Of a stretch of 64,000 nt of DNA, positions 52,981 through 63,496 are shown piece after piece. The notes beneath the pieces were generated by a model. That model was not told the origin of the DNA. It saw only the letters and a list, made by a program, of their open reading frames with translations, and ran no database searches. The DNA comes from Macrosoma leucophasiata. Its lineage: Eukaryota; Arthropoda; Insecta; Lepidoptera; Hedylidae. Made by a program: the position numbers and the translations under genes. Where the stretch lies: assembly GCA_036365455.1 (NCBI GenBank), contig JAWQUS010000026.1:13100001-13164000 (forward strand), read 5' to 3'. Each line of letters begins with the position of its first letter. Positions within the stretch are counted from its first letter, which is position 1.

Positions 52981-53493
52981 AATAGTAATAATAATAATCG
53001 GATAGCTCTGATTTGTAGCAGATACTCAACAGGGTGCAAAATATCTCCCTCGAGTAAATATGAAAACTCCTTTTGATCTTCCCTACTATACATATATATT
53101 TTATAATCTACATTTTTTTGGAGGCTTTTGTCCACTGGAGGATAATATATGTCAGCCCCATCTTAACCTAATCTACAATATAATACACTTATTCATTGAG
53201 ATTCCCTACTATATGAAATAGTGCTTCCGAATAAACCTGCCTCTATATCTTAAAAACAATTATTTATCAAATAACGCTTAAGAGGATCGTTTCGAATATG
53301 AATTAGTGCGTTAAACGCATTATCTCGTTGCAAGTGTGCAAAAGAAATAGTGAACTACAGTTGGTTGAACAAAGCTCGATTAATGCCAGTTCGCTTGTTC
53401 CCAAAGTTCTTCCTTTGACCGCGTGTACCACCTGTATCTCACTTTAATGTTTTGAATCGTTTGTTAGTTAATTGACAAAACGAAACTGGAGAA
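52981..53493. other. Mostly unrecognised
   Basis: An RTE-tail trace lies at 53120-53150 (GGAGGCTTTTGTCCACTGG). Otherwise AT-rich. Confidence 0.4.
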
Positions 53494-53686
53494 TGAATTA
53501 TATTTTATTTTTAAAGAAAAATGGAAAAAAAAATTGACTTCAGGCGAGACTCGAACTCGCGACCTACTGGTAATCTAGTCCAGCCGCTCTTCCAAAATCA
53601 AATTTTTCTTTCCATTTTTCTTTAAAAATAAAACATATTTCACAAGCATGTGTTAATGCGAAATAATATAAAACAATTATGGAGAA
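53494..53686. mobile_element. tSINE-1 head-to-head inverted pair
   Basis: A minus body plus tRNA head (53494-53595) ends at CCGCTCTTCCA and is followed at once by a plus body (53598-53686: AAATTTTTCTTTCCATTTTT to AATGCGAAATAATATAAAAC). The body arms can pair around the tRNA head. Confidence 0.75.
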
Positions 53687-53899
53687 TGAATTACATAATT
53701 CTCATAGTTTTGAAGCTCTTTTAACCTAAACACTTTAACTAAATAAGAGTATAGTACCCTGACGTCCCCGACTTACCTATGCTTCCCTATGCTGTGTGTT
53801 ACTTATGTGTTACGCGAATTCCGAGATACGCGGTTTTTTTGTCATACTGCGAGCACATCTTTCCCTCTCCGCTCTGTCAGTGTTCGGTTCGAGAACACA

Positions 53900-55254
53900 T
53901 CCCTACTATATATAATAACATTATAAATGTGAAAGTAACTGTCTGTCTGTCTGTCTGTTACCTTTTCACGTCCAAACGAGTGAACCGATTTTGATGAAAT
54001 TTGGTACAAAGATAGAGTTGACTTTGAGAACGAACATAGGCTACTTTTTGTCTCCTTATATTATCCCCATCCCCCTAAAATAGGGGGTGGAAAATTGTAT
54101 GGAGCATTCCACAATTTTCAAGATAGAAAGTTACAACTCGGTATGTGAACTCTTTGAGTTTAACAAACAATACGTACATCATTTTTTTTTAGAAATCTGC
54201 CTTCATCCCTTTAACACGGGGAGTAAAATTTGAAGGTATTGGGCTTAAGGCAGTGTTCAAGCTGGAAAGCCAAAAATAGGTATGCGGACTCTTTGTTACT
54301 AAAAAAATAACATTTGCTTATTATTGAATATTTTTTTTAGAAATCTCCTACATCCCCTAAAATAGGGGATGGAAATTTGTATGGAGCATTCTACAATTTT
54401 CAAGGTAGAAAGTTAAAACTCGGTATGCGAACTCTATGAGCCTAACGAACAATAAGTTCATATTTTTATATTTTATCTACACCCATCCCCTTAAAAGAGG
54501 GAGTGCAATTTGTATTGGGCTTTCCGCAGAGTTCAAGATGGAAAGCAAAAAATTGATATGCGGCCTCTTTGTTACTAAAAAAACAACTTGGATTACAATA
54601 AAAATTGATCTGTGTAGACGAAATGGACAAATTCTGTCCTAAAGGGGGAAAATGAAGTGGTAATTTTTTATGGAAAGTTTCTCATTCCTGAACTAAACAG
54701 TATACAAACAGGCTCATGTTTAGGAATTGTAAAAATGATCTGTTTAAGTGAAATGGACAAAATTTCCCCCTAAAGCGGCAAAATGGAGGGGTACTGTTTG
54801 TACATACTGCATGTATGAAGAGAATGATGAAGGTAGACGAGGCACGAGAGGTTTGTCTGAACCGGGATATCTGGCGCTCTACACTCTCTGCCTACCCCGT
54901 TAGGGACCTGGCGTGAAGATACATACATACATACATACTGTTTGTATGGAATTGAGGTTAAAATTGGCGTGGGAATTTTGGTAGTTTCTAAGTTAGAGAC
55001 TTGAAAAGTGATGTTCCAGTCTTTCTGTTAGGTATAAAAAAATAGGTACGTTAAGTATTTTGCCACAATCACCCCTAAACTTTCAAATATAAGGGGTTAA
55101 AATTAAATAGAGATTTCTAAGTTATAGACGTGATTAAGAACTCCAGATATAGGTACGCGACGGGAAACTTGATTAGGACATTTCCATGGGATTGTAAAAT
55201 TTAAATTATTTATAAAACGAGATCCACGCGGGCGAAGCCGCGGGCAACAGCTAG
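53900..55254 (+). mobile_element. Long Helitron-like element
   Basis: It starts TCCCTACTATATATAATA after A (53899) and ends in a GC hairpin (CGCGGGCGAAGCCGCGGGC), then AACAGCTAG before T. 54060-54660 is built from four to five modules of about 130 bp (CCCCTAAAATAGGGG-GTGG, GTATGGAGCATT, CAAGATAGAAAGTT, CGGTATGTGAACTCT). No helicase frame. A LINE-B insertion lies at 54803-54935. The short copy at 63129-63323 has the same two ends. Confidence 0.8.
54803..54935 (+). mobile_element. LINE-B 3' end with 11-bp target duplication
   Basis: It encodes MKRMMKVDEAREVCLNRDIW ... SAYPVRDLA, stop, then a (CATA)n tail. TACTGTTTGTA flanks it at 54792-54802 and 54936-54946, the signature of target-primed reverse transcription. 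Only the last ~130 bp of the LINE are present. Confidence 0.88.
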
Positions 55255-55424
55255 TTATTGATATACCTATAATTATGTCATCCAAAAGACCAAAAAATTA
55301 GTAATTCGAACCTAGTATTTATATGCAAAGGTGAAGGCCTAGTTATGCAAATTCGACTTCGGAAAAAAATTGTAAGGCTTTATTTAAACTGAGTTTTAAC
55401 TTGAGGTCCAATTAGCTGGTTGAG

Positions 55425-55824
55425 CATAGAGCAACGCGGCCCACCGGTCGCGGCGGATTGGAGGAGAGTAGCCATAGCGTGTACTACCGATGCAAAACAG
55501 TCTGTAATTTTTTGCGGGGGGAAATACGTGCGACACACACTACAAAAATCGTCTATTACTACGAAACTCACACCTTGACTTTAACAAAATACAGAAACAA
55601 TTTCTTGCACACATTTAAACATCTAGGCGACATGTTTAAATGTGTGCATGAAATTGTTTATGTATTTTGTTAAAATCGGGGTATGAATTTCGTATCGTAT
55701 CGTAATTGACTATTTTTGTTGTGTGCATGTGTGTGTCACGCAAAAAATTACAGACTGTTTTGCATCGGTAATGAACGCTACGGCTACTCTCCTCCGGTCG
55801 GCCAGTGGCCCGTGTTGCTCTATG
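55425..55824. mobile_element. hAT-M long palindrome
   Basis: The left half (55425 to about 55635) is a normal plus-oriented hAT-M half. The right half is the inverse, repeating the same CGCAAAAAATTACAGACTGT block. The outer ends CATAGAGCAAC and GTTGCTCTATG are intact. Nearly the whole 400 bp can fold into one hairpin. No clear 8-bp duplication; LepA tail sequence starts right after. Confidence 0.85.
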
Positions 55825-55891
55825 GGCTTCAGTCATCACATAACATACATGTGAACTGCATGCTTTTATATCACTTTCTTTACATAAAAAG
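55825..55891 (+). repeat. LepA tail fragment
   Basis: GGCTTCAGTCATCACATAAC to TTACATAAAAA. Confidence 0.75.
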
Positions 55892-56442
55892 TACTTAAAT
55901 TCAATTTCAAGAAGAAGCTAAAAGGCACATCTTTAATCTTCATCATTGTTCATTTTTATCAAAAGTATGATTATCTTTCACATAATCTTATACGAATTCC
56001 ACTGAATCTAGTCTAATATCTGTAGATATAAATAATAAGGACCAAAACTCACCAATACACACTAACCCAAGCTATTTATCACTCGTAAAATCAGGGTTAC
56101 TCATCAGAAAAAATGTAAATGGAAGAAGCCACAAAAAAAGGGAAAATAAATGCAAACGCGAAGAAAATAGAAAGATAAACCCGAGTTCTCGTTGGTCTAC
56201 TAAAAAAAATCACTCGAAATTATTCGAGTTAACACCCCGTGAAATCTTACCATTAATCTTCAAAGTGCTTCCATTTTGTGGTATAAAGAGGCTACATTAG
56301 TTGAAACGGGGACTTACAGGGTACACGAATATTTCGCCGTGTTAGGACGTACAGGCCTTTTAATGTACCTAAAATATTGGCAGTGGAAGAATGACTAATG
56401 CCTGGTTTCAAAGATTCTTTTGACAGCAATTCATCTGTGAGT
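55892..56442. other. Nothing recognised
   Basis: AT-rich. Confidence 0.4.
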
Positions 56443-56506
56443 AGGGGTGAAGCAAAAGAATCAAAAGCGCTATTAGCAGCGCTTTTGATTCGTTTGCTTC
56501 ACCCTT
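56443..56506. repeat. 29-bp hairpin
   Basis: Arms 56443-56471 and 56478-56506 match at 27 of 29 positions around the 6-base spacer ATTAGC; the core is AATCAAAAGCGCT / AGCGCTTTTGATT. Confidence 0.85.
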
Positions 56507-56879
56507 CTCTTGAAAGGGGTAGGCAGATGTAAAGTGTCCCTAATTTAACACAATATTTAAATTTGCCATTTTTTATTTAAACTTGCGCTTTGGTAACGGT
56601 ATCTTTAAAATATCACACTCTAACAGAAAATAGTTTAAATAATATGATGGATATGATTAAAAATGGAGGGTTACTCGTTTGAATAACTAGTGTTGTTTTG
56701 TTGAACAATTAAAAAAAAATGGAAGTGGCCCTCAACTTTTTCATTTTGTCGGCCAGAATTGGCCACTTAAATCATGTGATTTTGCAGCATAAGATTTATT
56801 TTCGAAAGGCGTTTTGAAATTGAAGGTCTATGCCAACAGATCCACAATCACCCCTGCATTTAGGTAGAAAATTAAATGC
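56507..56879. other. Nothing recognised
   Basis: AT-rich. Confidence 0.4.
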
Positions 56880-57000
56880 TGCATTAGACAGAGGTAAATT
56901 CATGCATTCAAGCATGCAAACACCCACGATTCGCCGGTTACGTTTAGGCCCATGTAACAGATAGCGGACCTGTTGACAGTTAGTTACCAGAACTAGGGAA
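56880..57000 (-). repeat. tSINE-3 fragment
   Basis: CACCCACGATTCGCCGGTTA then CGTTTAGGCCCATGTAACAG, as at 51640. The tRNA head is not present. Confidence 0.6.
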
Positions 57001-57679
57001 TATGTAATAATACTATGTATAGAATGGACACTTCGACGTCCCGCCCGATTTCCCCGCCTCACCCAACCTCCCCCCTTCTTATGGGCGACGTTTGGTATTT
57101 TCTACGTGCTACGCACACAGGTGCACGTGTAAATATACGTCGCTGATTGATGTCTGTGTAATAGAGACCAAATTAAGCGTTTGTAATTATGTTCTAAAAC
57201 GTTTAGTTCAGGTAACTTTGTATGAAAGTCCTTAAATTTTTGCTACAATACCTAGTATATTATACAAGTGGAATTCGCACATGACCGATATTTTTCTTAC
57301 CTTTACATAAATTCGATAGTATATCTTATAAGCAAGGAAAATTCCCGTCTCATTTCAAACCGGCATCCTAATAGTCATATTATGAAGAACGCTTTCTAAG
57401 AATTCCGTTGAAATACAATTTTCTTTGTGCACCATTTTTTTTATTACGCCTCCTTCGCGTACGAAATTGTTATGTCCTCAAATGAGTTTTTATTTAATAT
57501 TACGTAATCGGTTTGGGGAGCCCTGTTGATGGATTTTTAGAATAAAGTAGCTATGTTTATGCGATGTGTATTGACTTTGATGTAAGCTAATGTTTATGGT
57601 TTGTTTTTTCAATGCGACTTATTTGGGTGGAGTGTACCTTATGAAATTTTCCTTAGATTCTAGGACAATCTGCTAAGAC
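57001..57679. other. Nothing recognised
   Basis: AT-rich with no motif. Confidence 0.4.
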
Positions 57680-57689
57680 ATGCTTTTTA

Positions 57690-57790
57690 TTTATTTATTT
57701 ATTTAAATTATATGCACATAGAAAAGGTACATAAGGCGGACTTAATGCTACTACAAGGCATTATCGACCAGTCAACCTTTGGGTAGTGTT
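57690..57790 (-). mobile_element. LINE 3' end with (AAAT)n tail
   Basis: (TTTA)n then AAGGCGGACTTAATGCTACT and GGCATTATCGACCAGTCAAC. On the minus strand this is a LINE 3' UTR with an (AAAT)n tail. A trace is at 41704. Confidence 0.6.
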
Positions 57791-57972
57791 GAAAATTTAA
57801 CTGGTGCTGGTTTTTCACGACATTCAAGTGAAATCGTAGGTATAAGTTTTTATCTGTTAGTCTGTGATAGCTGATACCTAAAATCCATGCAAATCAGGGA
57901 GTGCGACTGCCTATCGACATTGCTGTCGTCATTGGCATTTGCTGTCAAATTTTCGTGTCGATTTGTAGCTGT

Positions 57973-58180
57973 AGAAATGCATATGCGTTACCAGCCCTCA
58001 GGTTGTTCATATAATTAGGCTCCTGTTATGCCTTTTTGCCCGGAATTACAGGGCTGTACCACCTGATTACCACCTGACCGGAACACGATAGTGCTGAACA
58101 CTACCATTTAGCGGCAAGTATATTAGGTAATGCGGTGATGTCTACGCCCGCGAGCTCCGTCACTGGAGCTTTGGTGGTAA
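57973..58180 (-). mobile_element. LepA, tail missing
   Basis: AATGCATATGCGTTACCAGC to TCACTGGAGCTTTGGTGGTA, with an insertion/duplication around ACCACCTGATTACCACCTGA. Confidence 0.8.
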
Positions 58181-58454
58181 AGCTAAAAAACTGTCAGAAT
58201 GTGTCCTTGTATATAATTAAGGTAACAAATATTTTTAAAGAGTATATTAACCTTTTTCAGCGAATCTATATAATGGTGTAGCACAATAATCCATAGCCTT
58301 AGTACGTGGAAGTCCATAGAATAAAGTTCATTGACATGTCACGACTCCTTCATTATAGAACGCGTGACCTGTGTAATGAGTGAAGCGTGAGTGATTAGTA
58401 GTAAACACTTGGCCTTATATCTGAACTATTCTGAACCTTTTTATGCTGTATTAG

Positions 58455-58615
58455 TACTGAATACCGGCCAAGTGCGAGTCGGATTTCTGCACGAAGGATT
58501 CCGTACTGTCTATACGATATTTAAAGTACCCCGCCGTATTTGTCTGTCTGTTTGTATGTCTATGCCTGATAAACTTGAATACTGCTGAACGGATTTTAAT
58601 GCAGATTTCACCAAT
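58455..58615 (-). mobile_element. Fragment of the AGTGCGAGTCGG-type element
   Basis: ACCGGCCAAGTGCGAGTCGG, GGATTCCGTACTGTC, TGTCTGTCTGTTTGTATG. Inverse edge of the 30630 element. Confidence 0.5.
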
Positions 58616-59283
58616 AGATTAACCATAAGCATGAGAAAAACTGACTTAAAAATCTACTTATAATAATTAAGTTAGTCTTGTCGTAAGCTATTTACTTTAA
58701 AATTCAGCTTAATCTTTTAAATATCATATTTTAGTTTCTAAAATCATATTTTCGTGAGCGCCAAAAGCTGAGCAACGTGTCGTCAAATGCTATCGAGGGG
58801 TGAATTTACGATCGAATGTTCCGGTATTCCATCGGGTTACCAAGAAAATGGCTGCCAATCTCACTATAGAGCTACCATGCTAACTATAAACCAACGATAA
58901 CATACATCTTTTTAGTGGAGCAGCAGCTCGTAGATTTCAGTAGCACACATCCATATTCTAAGACGTTACCCGAAACATTCTTTGATTCACACTCAGCTTA
59001 AGATACTTTATGAGGACGCCTCAAAATCCATATTCTTTGTTGTATTTTGACAGTAACTCATGCGTATGAATTATCATAAATATTAGATAGTTCACAAAGT
59101 CTTGAAATTTTTATAGAAAAATATGGTATTTAAATATATTTCCAGAGAGTTTCGACATGGAAAACTTATTGAGCGCATGAATATGGCGTAAATGTAGGTC
59201 GTGAGGCAGCTTGGACTTTGACAATTGCTTTCTAACATCAAACGGAGTCAGAATGTCGAGTTCACGTTATTAGTTACAACTTT
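58616..59283. other. Nothing recognised
   Basis: No repeat or coding motif. Confidence 0.4.
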
Positions 59284-59572
59284 TTTACTGGTGGTAGAGC
59301 TCCAGTGACGAAGTTCGCGGGCGTAGGCACCACCGCATTACCTCATATACTTGCCGCTAAATGGTAGTGTTCAGCACTATCGTGTTCCGGTCAGGTGGTC
59401 ATGTACGGCCCTGTAATTTCCGGCACAGAGCCATAACACCTTAGGCCTCAGGAGTGGCAACGCATCTGCATTTTGACCTTGGTCTTTGTGTGGGTGTCTA
59501 TAGGCTGCAGTCATCACTTAACATCAATGTGAACTGCATGCTTGTTTGACACTTCGATAACAAAAAAAAAAA
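59284..59572 (+). mobile_element. LepA, full-length
   Basis: TTTTACTGGTGGTAG to CGATAACAAAAAAAAAA with all blocks. Confidence 0.9.
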
Positions 59573-59642
59573 TCTCATTATATACTGGCACTCGTATAAT
59601 ACGGGCCTCAAGAAACTTAACTAGCGAATCATGTGTGTAAAT

Positions 59643-59921
59643 CATAGAGCAACACCGGAGGGGAGTAGCCATATGTAGGCTTTCCCCTCTGTCAAAGTAC
59701 CTATACCTGTCGCCTAGATGTTTAAATGTGTGCGTGAAATAGTTTCTGTATTTTGTTAAAGTCAAGGTGTGAGATTCGTAGTAATAGACGACTTTTGTAG
59801 GGTGCGTGTGTGTCGCTCGCATTTCTCCCCGCAAAAAATTACAGACTGTTTTGCATCAGTAAAAAACGCTATGGCTACTCCCCTCCAGTCCGCCGCGGCC
59901 GTTGGCCCGTGTTGTTCTATG
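59643..59921 (-). mobile_element. hAT-M with 8-bp target duplication
   Basis: CATAGAGCAAC to TGTTCTATG, flanked by GTGTAAAT at 59635-59642 and 59922-59929. Internal blocks complete. Confidence 0.9.
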
Positions 59922-59985
59922 GTGTAAATACACGGTAAATACCTCTACTTTTTCTTCCAGGAATACAGACATGAATTTCTTTTTT

Positions 59986-60260
59986 ATAATGTCTTTCTGT
60001 CATCGCAAAAACTATACCGAACGAAGTTGCCTGAATTGATGTAAAACGTTTTAATTGGCAAAACCACAGCTCGCTACATGTTCGGACTACTTCGGATTCA
60101 TACGAGTATAATCGTCCAATTATTTTATCGAATGACAAATTGTTTTCGCATAAATTAATGTTTTGTAAATTCAATATTGTTGAAATTGGTTGAATGGTTA
60201 TTATATCTTTGTGATACAGGTTCAGAGAGTTCCAATTACTGTATTTAGTAATTTCACACT
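59986..60260. repeat. Local duplication, copy 1
   Basis: Matches 62157-62412 in the same orientation (GTCATCGCAAAAACT, AAAACGTTTTAATTGGCAAA, TAATCGTCCAATTATTTTAT, GACAAATTGTTTTCG). Similarity stops at both ends; the copies are about 2.2 kb apart. Confidence 0.85.
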
Positions 60261-60295
60261 GATTGATTCTTATTCTATTTTAATTTTGAAGTAGA

Positions 60296-60615
60296 TATTT
60301 TTATGTAATGAAAGTGGCAAACAAGCATGCAGTTTTATATTGATGTTAAGTGATGACTGCAGCCTAGACACCCAAAATGCAGATGTGTTACCACTTCCGA
60401 GGTCTCAAATGTTATGCCTCTGTGCCGGAAATAACAGAGCCGTACATTACCACCAGACCGGAACGCGATAGTGCTAAAGACTATCATTTAGCGGCAAGTA
60501 TTTATATACTTGCCGCTAAATGATAGTCTTTAGCACTTCATGATAAGATAGTCATTACCTTATGGTAATGCGGTGATGCTTATGCCCACGAGCTCCGTCA
60601 CTGGAGGTCTACCAG
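60296..60615 (-). mobile_element. LepA with perfect internal hairpin
   Basis: The copy contains a perfect 32-bp inverted duplication of its own sequence at 60470-60501 and 60506-60537, 4-base loop, centred on GCGGCAAGTAT. Otherwise it runs from TTTTTATGTAATG to the GGTCTACC end. Confidence 0.88.
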
Positions 60616-60917
60616 AAGATGTTTCCGACGACTTTTCTAATAAGTTTTAACACTAGGTAGAGCGGACGTGCGACTTGTCACTGTAACGCACGCACACTGA
60701 CACACCGTACATGTACGCATTGTAACGTCTTCCACGACCAATCGCCAATCGCGTTTGTGAATTCCAACAACCATATGCCAAGCTCCTGTACGTGTGATAA
60801 CACGTAATACGATAAGCTGACCTATTCATGGCCAGACTCCTGAACCCCATGTCATCATGGAGTTCAAGAAACGTAACTGGTTAATCGTGAGTGGAATTGT
60901 TTTATTATGTCTTTCTA

Positions 60918-61728
60918 TCTTCTTCTTCCATGCCGTTATGCCCCATTTCTCTTGGGGTCGGTTCTCCTAATCTTATATCGACACCCAGGGCATAATTGTG
61001 TCATTTCGTTTTGAAGTCCCCTCGTCAACACATCTTTTTTTATGATCCCCATCCAGGTCATTGGGCGTACTGGACCTCTACTTGGTTCTGCAATTTTTAG
61101 AACCTCTCTGGTTATATGGTGGCCTTGGAGCGACCCGCGCCGATGCCAGCACCACGGCCAAGTGATAGTGTAGTTTTGAAAGCCACAAGAGAACAGGCGT
61201 CGTCGCCTGTATTTAGGCCGTGTGTATGTAGCAATAAGTAGTACCTAGATAATTTGTTTGTATCATGTCGTTCATCATTTCATCAATCATCAATTACGCC
61301 TAATTTCTTTCATCTTGCGGCCGGCAGCATGTACGGTGTGATACACTGTACATTCTGCCCGTCAGCATTTTTGCAGTTCGCAACAGCGACAGCAGTGTGT
61401 GACGACATCACGAAGTCGTATAGACGCGTCCACTCTCATTTTTTATCATTATATCAATTAATTAATATCAAATATCATCATTTATCATTATCATTTTAAT
61501 TATCTAAATATCATTAAGACTATCAAAAAATATCAATCTAATGTAATAAAATCTGTAGAACATTATCATATCAAATCAGCATAATAAATCATAATATCAT
61601 CAGTAACTTTCTATCATTTATCTCTATACGACTTCAAGCAAAGGGTGTAACCGTACAGGCTCTCTTCATAGTGTAAGCGTATTTTAATGTGACCGTACCA
61701 GCGTAAGCAATTCTCCTGCAGCTTATTA
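60918..61728 (-). pseudogene. LINE ORF2 C-terminus, 20-bp flanking repeat, internally disrupted
   Basis: Flanked by TGTTTTATTATGTCTTTCTA at 60898-60917 and 61729-61748. On the minus strand it opens near 61720 with ENCLRWYGH and, after a disrupted middle, resumes at about 61165 with PVRPMTWMGIIKKDVL and KIRRTDPKRNG before a stop, a typical LINE ORF2 ending, then an AGAAGAAGAAGA tail. The middle (about 61200-61630) is AT-rich with ATC repeats and a 12-bp inverted pair (61412-61423, 61624-61635), suggesting a secondary insertion or inversion. Confidence 0.65.
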
Positions 61729-61748
61729 TGTTTTATTATGTCTTTCTA

Positions 61749-62157
61749 AGTCGTTGTAAGCGAAGCGCGCATAGCCCCGCGGCTGGTATAGATCGTAAAG
61801 CGCGCATGGCCGTGCGGCTGGTGTAGATCGTAAGCGATCTACTCGGTTAAGAGATACGGGCGCGGTCGGGTGTGTGATGGGTGACCGCTAGTGGCAAATT
61901 AAAATGCGCGTTTCCGTGCTTCGGAGGGCACGTTAAGCCGTTGGTCCCGGTTGCTATCGATAGATAACAGTCGTTAATCCTTGTCGGAGGCCTTATGGGC
62001 GGTTTGAAAACAGTCGACAGCGGATTGGCCACTAACCTGTATTCTCCACTAACCCGCATTGGAATAGCGTGGTGGAGTAAGCTCCAGGCCTCCCCCCGAA
62101 AAGGGGAGAGACTCGTGCCCAGCGGTGCGTCGTATTATGGATTGCCATTATTATTAT
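61749..62157 (+). mobile_element. 5S-SINE, copy 3, with duplicated head
   Basis: Target duplication TGTCTTTCTA at 61739-61748 and 62158-62167. The first ~45 bp of the head (AAGCGCGCATAGCCCCGCGG...) occur twice in tandem before the full 5S-like region. The tail is (ATT)n. Confidence 0.88.
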
Positions 62158-62412
62158 TGTCTTTCTATGTCATCGCAAAAACTGAAACGAAATTGACTGG
62201 ATTGATTTAAAACGTTTTAATTGGCAAAATCACCACAGCTCGCTATTCGTTCGGATTCATATAATTGTCCAATTATTTTATCGAAGGACAAATTGTTTTC
62301 GTATAATTTAATGTGTTGTGAATACAATATTGTTAAAATTGGTTGTACAGTTATTATATTTTGGTGATACAGTTTCAAAGGGTTTCAATGATTCTATTTA
62401 GTCATTTTACAT
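62157..62412. repeat. Local duplication, copy 2
   Basis: Partner of 59986-60260. Two retroposons (60918 and 61749) landed next to its left edge. Confidence 0.85.
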
Positions 62413-62505
62413 GTTAATAGCTCTGAAATTCCATTCCATTTATTTTTAACTACCTGTTACTTTGTACCAGAGTTATTAATAAATTTAATAGTTTTAACAC
62501 AAACT

Positions 62506-62882
62506 AAGCGCGCATGGCCTCGCGACTGGTCTAGATTGTAGGGTCTCGATCTAGTCGGTTAAGCGATACGGGTGCGGTCGGGTGTGTGATGGATGACCGC
62601 TGGTGGCAAATTTATATGCGCGTTTCCATGCTTCGGAGGGCACTTTAAGCCGACAAGTACGACAAGCCTCGTCGTCCTTACGCGCGGTTTGTCGGACAAA
62701 GTTTAACGACGCCTATCAATCGATAGCAACCGGGACCGACGGCTTATCATGCTCTCCGTAGCACGGAAAAGCGCATTTTAATTTGCCACTACCGGTCACC
62801 CATCACACATCCGACCGCGCCCGTATCGCTTAACTAAGTAGATCGCTTGCGATCTACACCAGCCGCAGGGCCATGCGCGCTT
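62506..62882. mobile_element. Head-to-head inverted pair of 5S-SINEs
   Basis: Plus head at 62506-62660 and minus head at 62690-62882, both lacking tails. Each has the 5S-like boxes (GGTGCGGTCGGGTGTGTGAT; CACCCATCACACATCCGACC). The inner part includes TATCAATCGATAGCAACCGG. The whole is a large imperfect palindrome. Confidence 0.8.
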
Positions 62883-63128
62883 CGAGTGCTGTTTATTTGG
62901 GTTTAAACCTGTTCCATCCCATCATGATCAGACTCGGTGACGCAGCTTGACGCCTGTGTGGCGCCAGTAATTAAATGTCTGAGCAAAATGTTTATTTGTC
63001 ATATCCGGTGTTTTAACGATTAATTATATCTTCTGATATTGTTTAGGTATGACATTGATGTGTTATTATTAAGAGCTTCAGTTATTGATGTAGCGTTATT
63101 GCAGTGTATTAGTTTTTGTTTAGTTTTA

Positions 63129-63323
63129 TCCCTACTATATAATATTATAAATGCGAAAGTAACCTTGTCTGTCTGCCTGTCTGTTACCTTTTCACGTCTA
63201 AACGACTGAAATGATTTTAATGAAATTTGGTACAGAGATAGAGCTGACTTTAAGAAAGAACATAGGCTATTTAATTATTTATAAAACGAAATCCACGCGG
63301 GCGAAGCCGCGGGAAACAGCTAG
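63129..63323 (+). mobile_element. Short Helitron-like element, deletion derivative
   Basis: TCCCTACTATATAATATT after A to GGAAACAGCTAG before T. It keeps both ends of the 53900-55254 element and has lost the modules between, joining at AGGCTATTTAATTATTTATA. Confidence 0.82.
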
Positions 63324-63496
63324 TTATTTATTATTTGTAAATAATAATTCATCCTTTTGTATGTCAAGATCCTAACTTATGAACTTTCCGTTGAGTTAGA
63401 CCTAAAAAAATTGGCAGGAAGTGATGTCTCATAGTTTAACTAAATAGATTAATTAAACCGAAAGTCGTAAATTTCTAGTTAGGTACATGGCATCAT

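Noticed and set aside
59514..59834. 106-codon minus-strand frame; also 2033-2269, 16879-17190 and 55458-55673
   Set aside because: All share a peptide ending in ...NFTHTFKHLGDRY because they cross hAT-M copies; no transposase motif is present.
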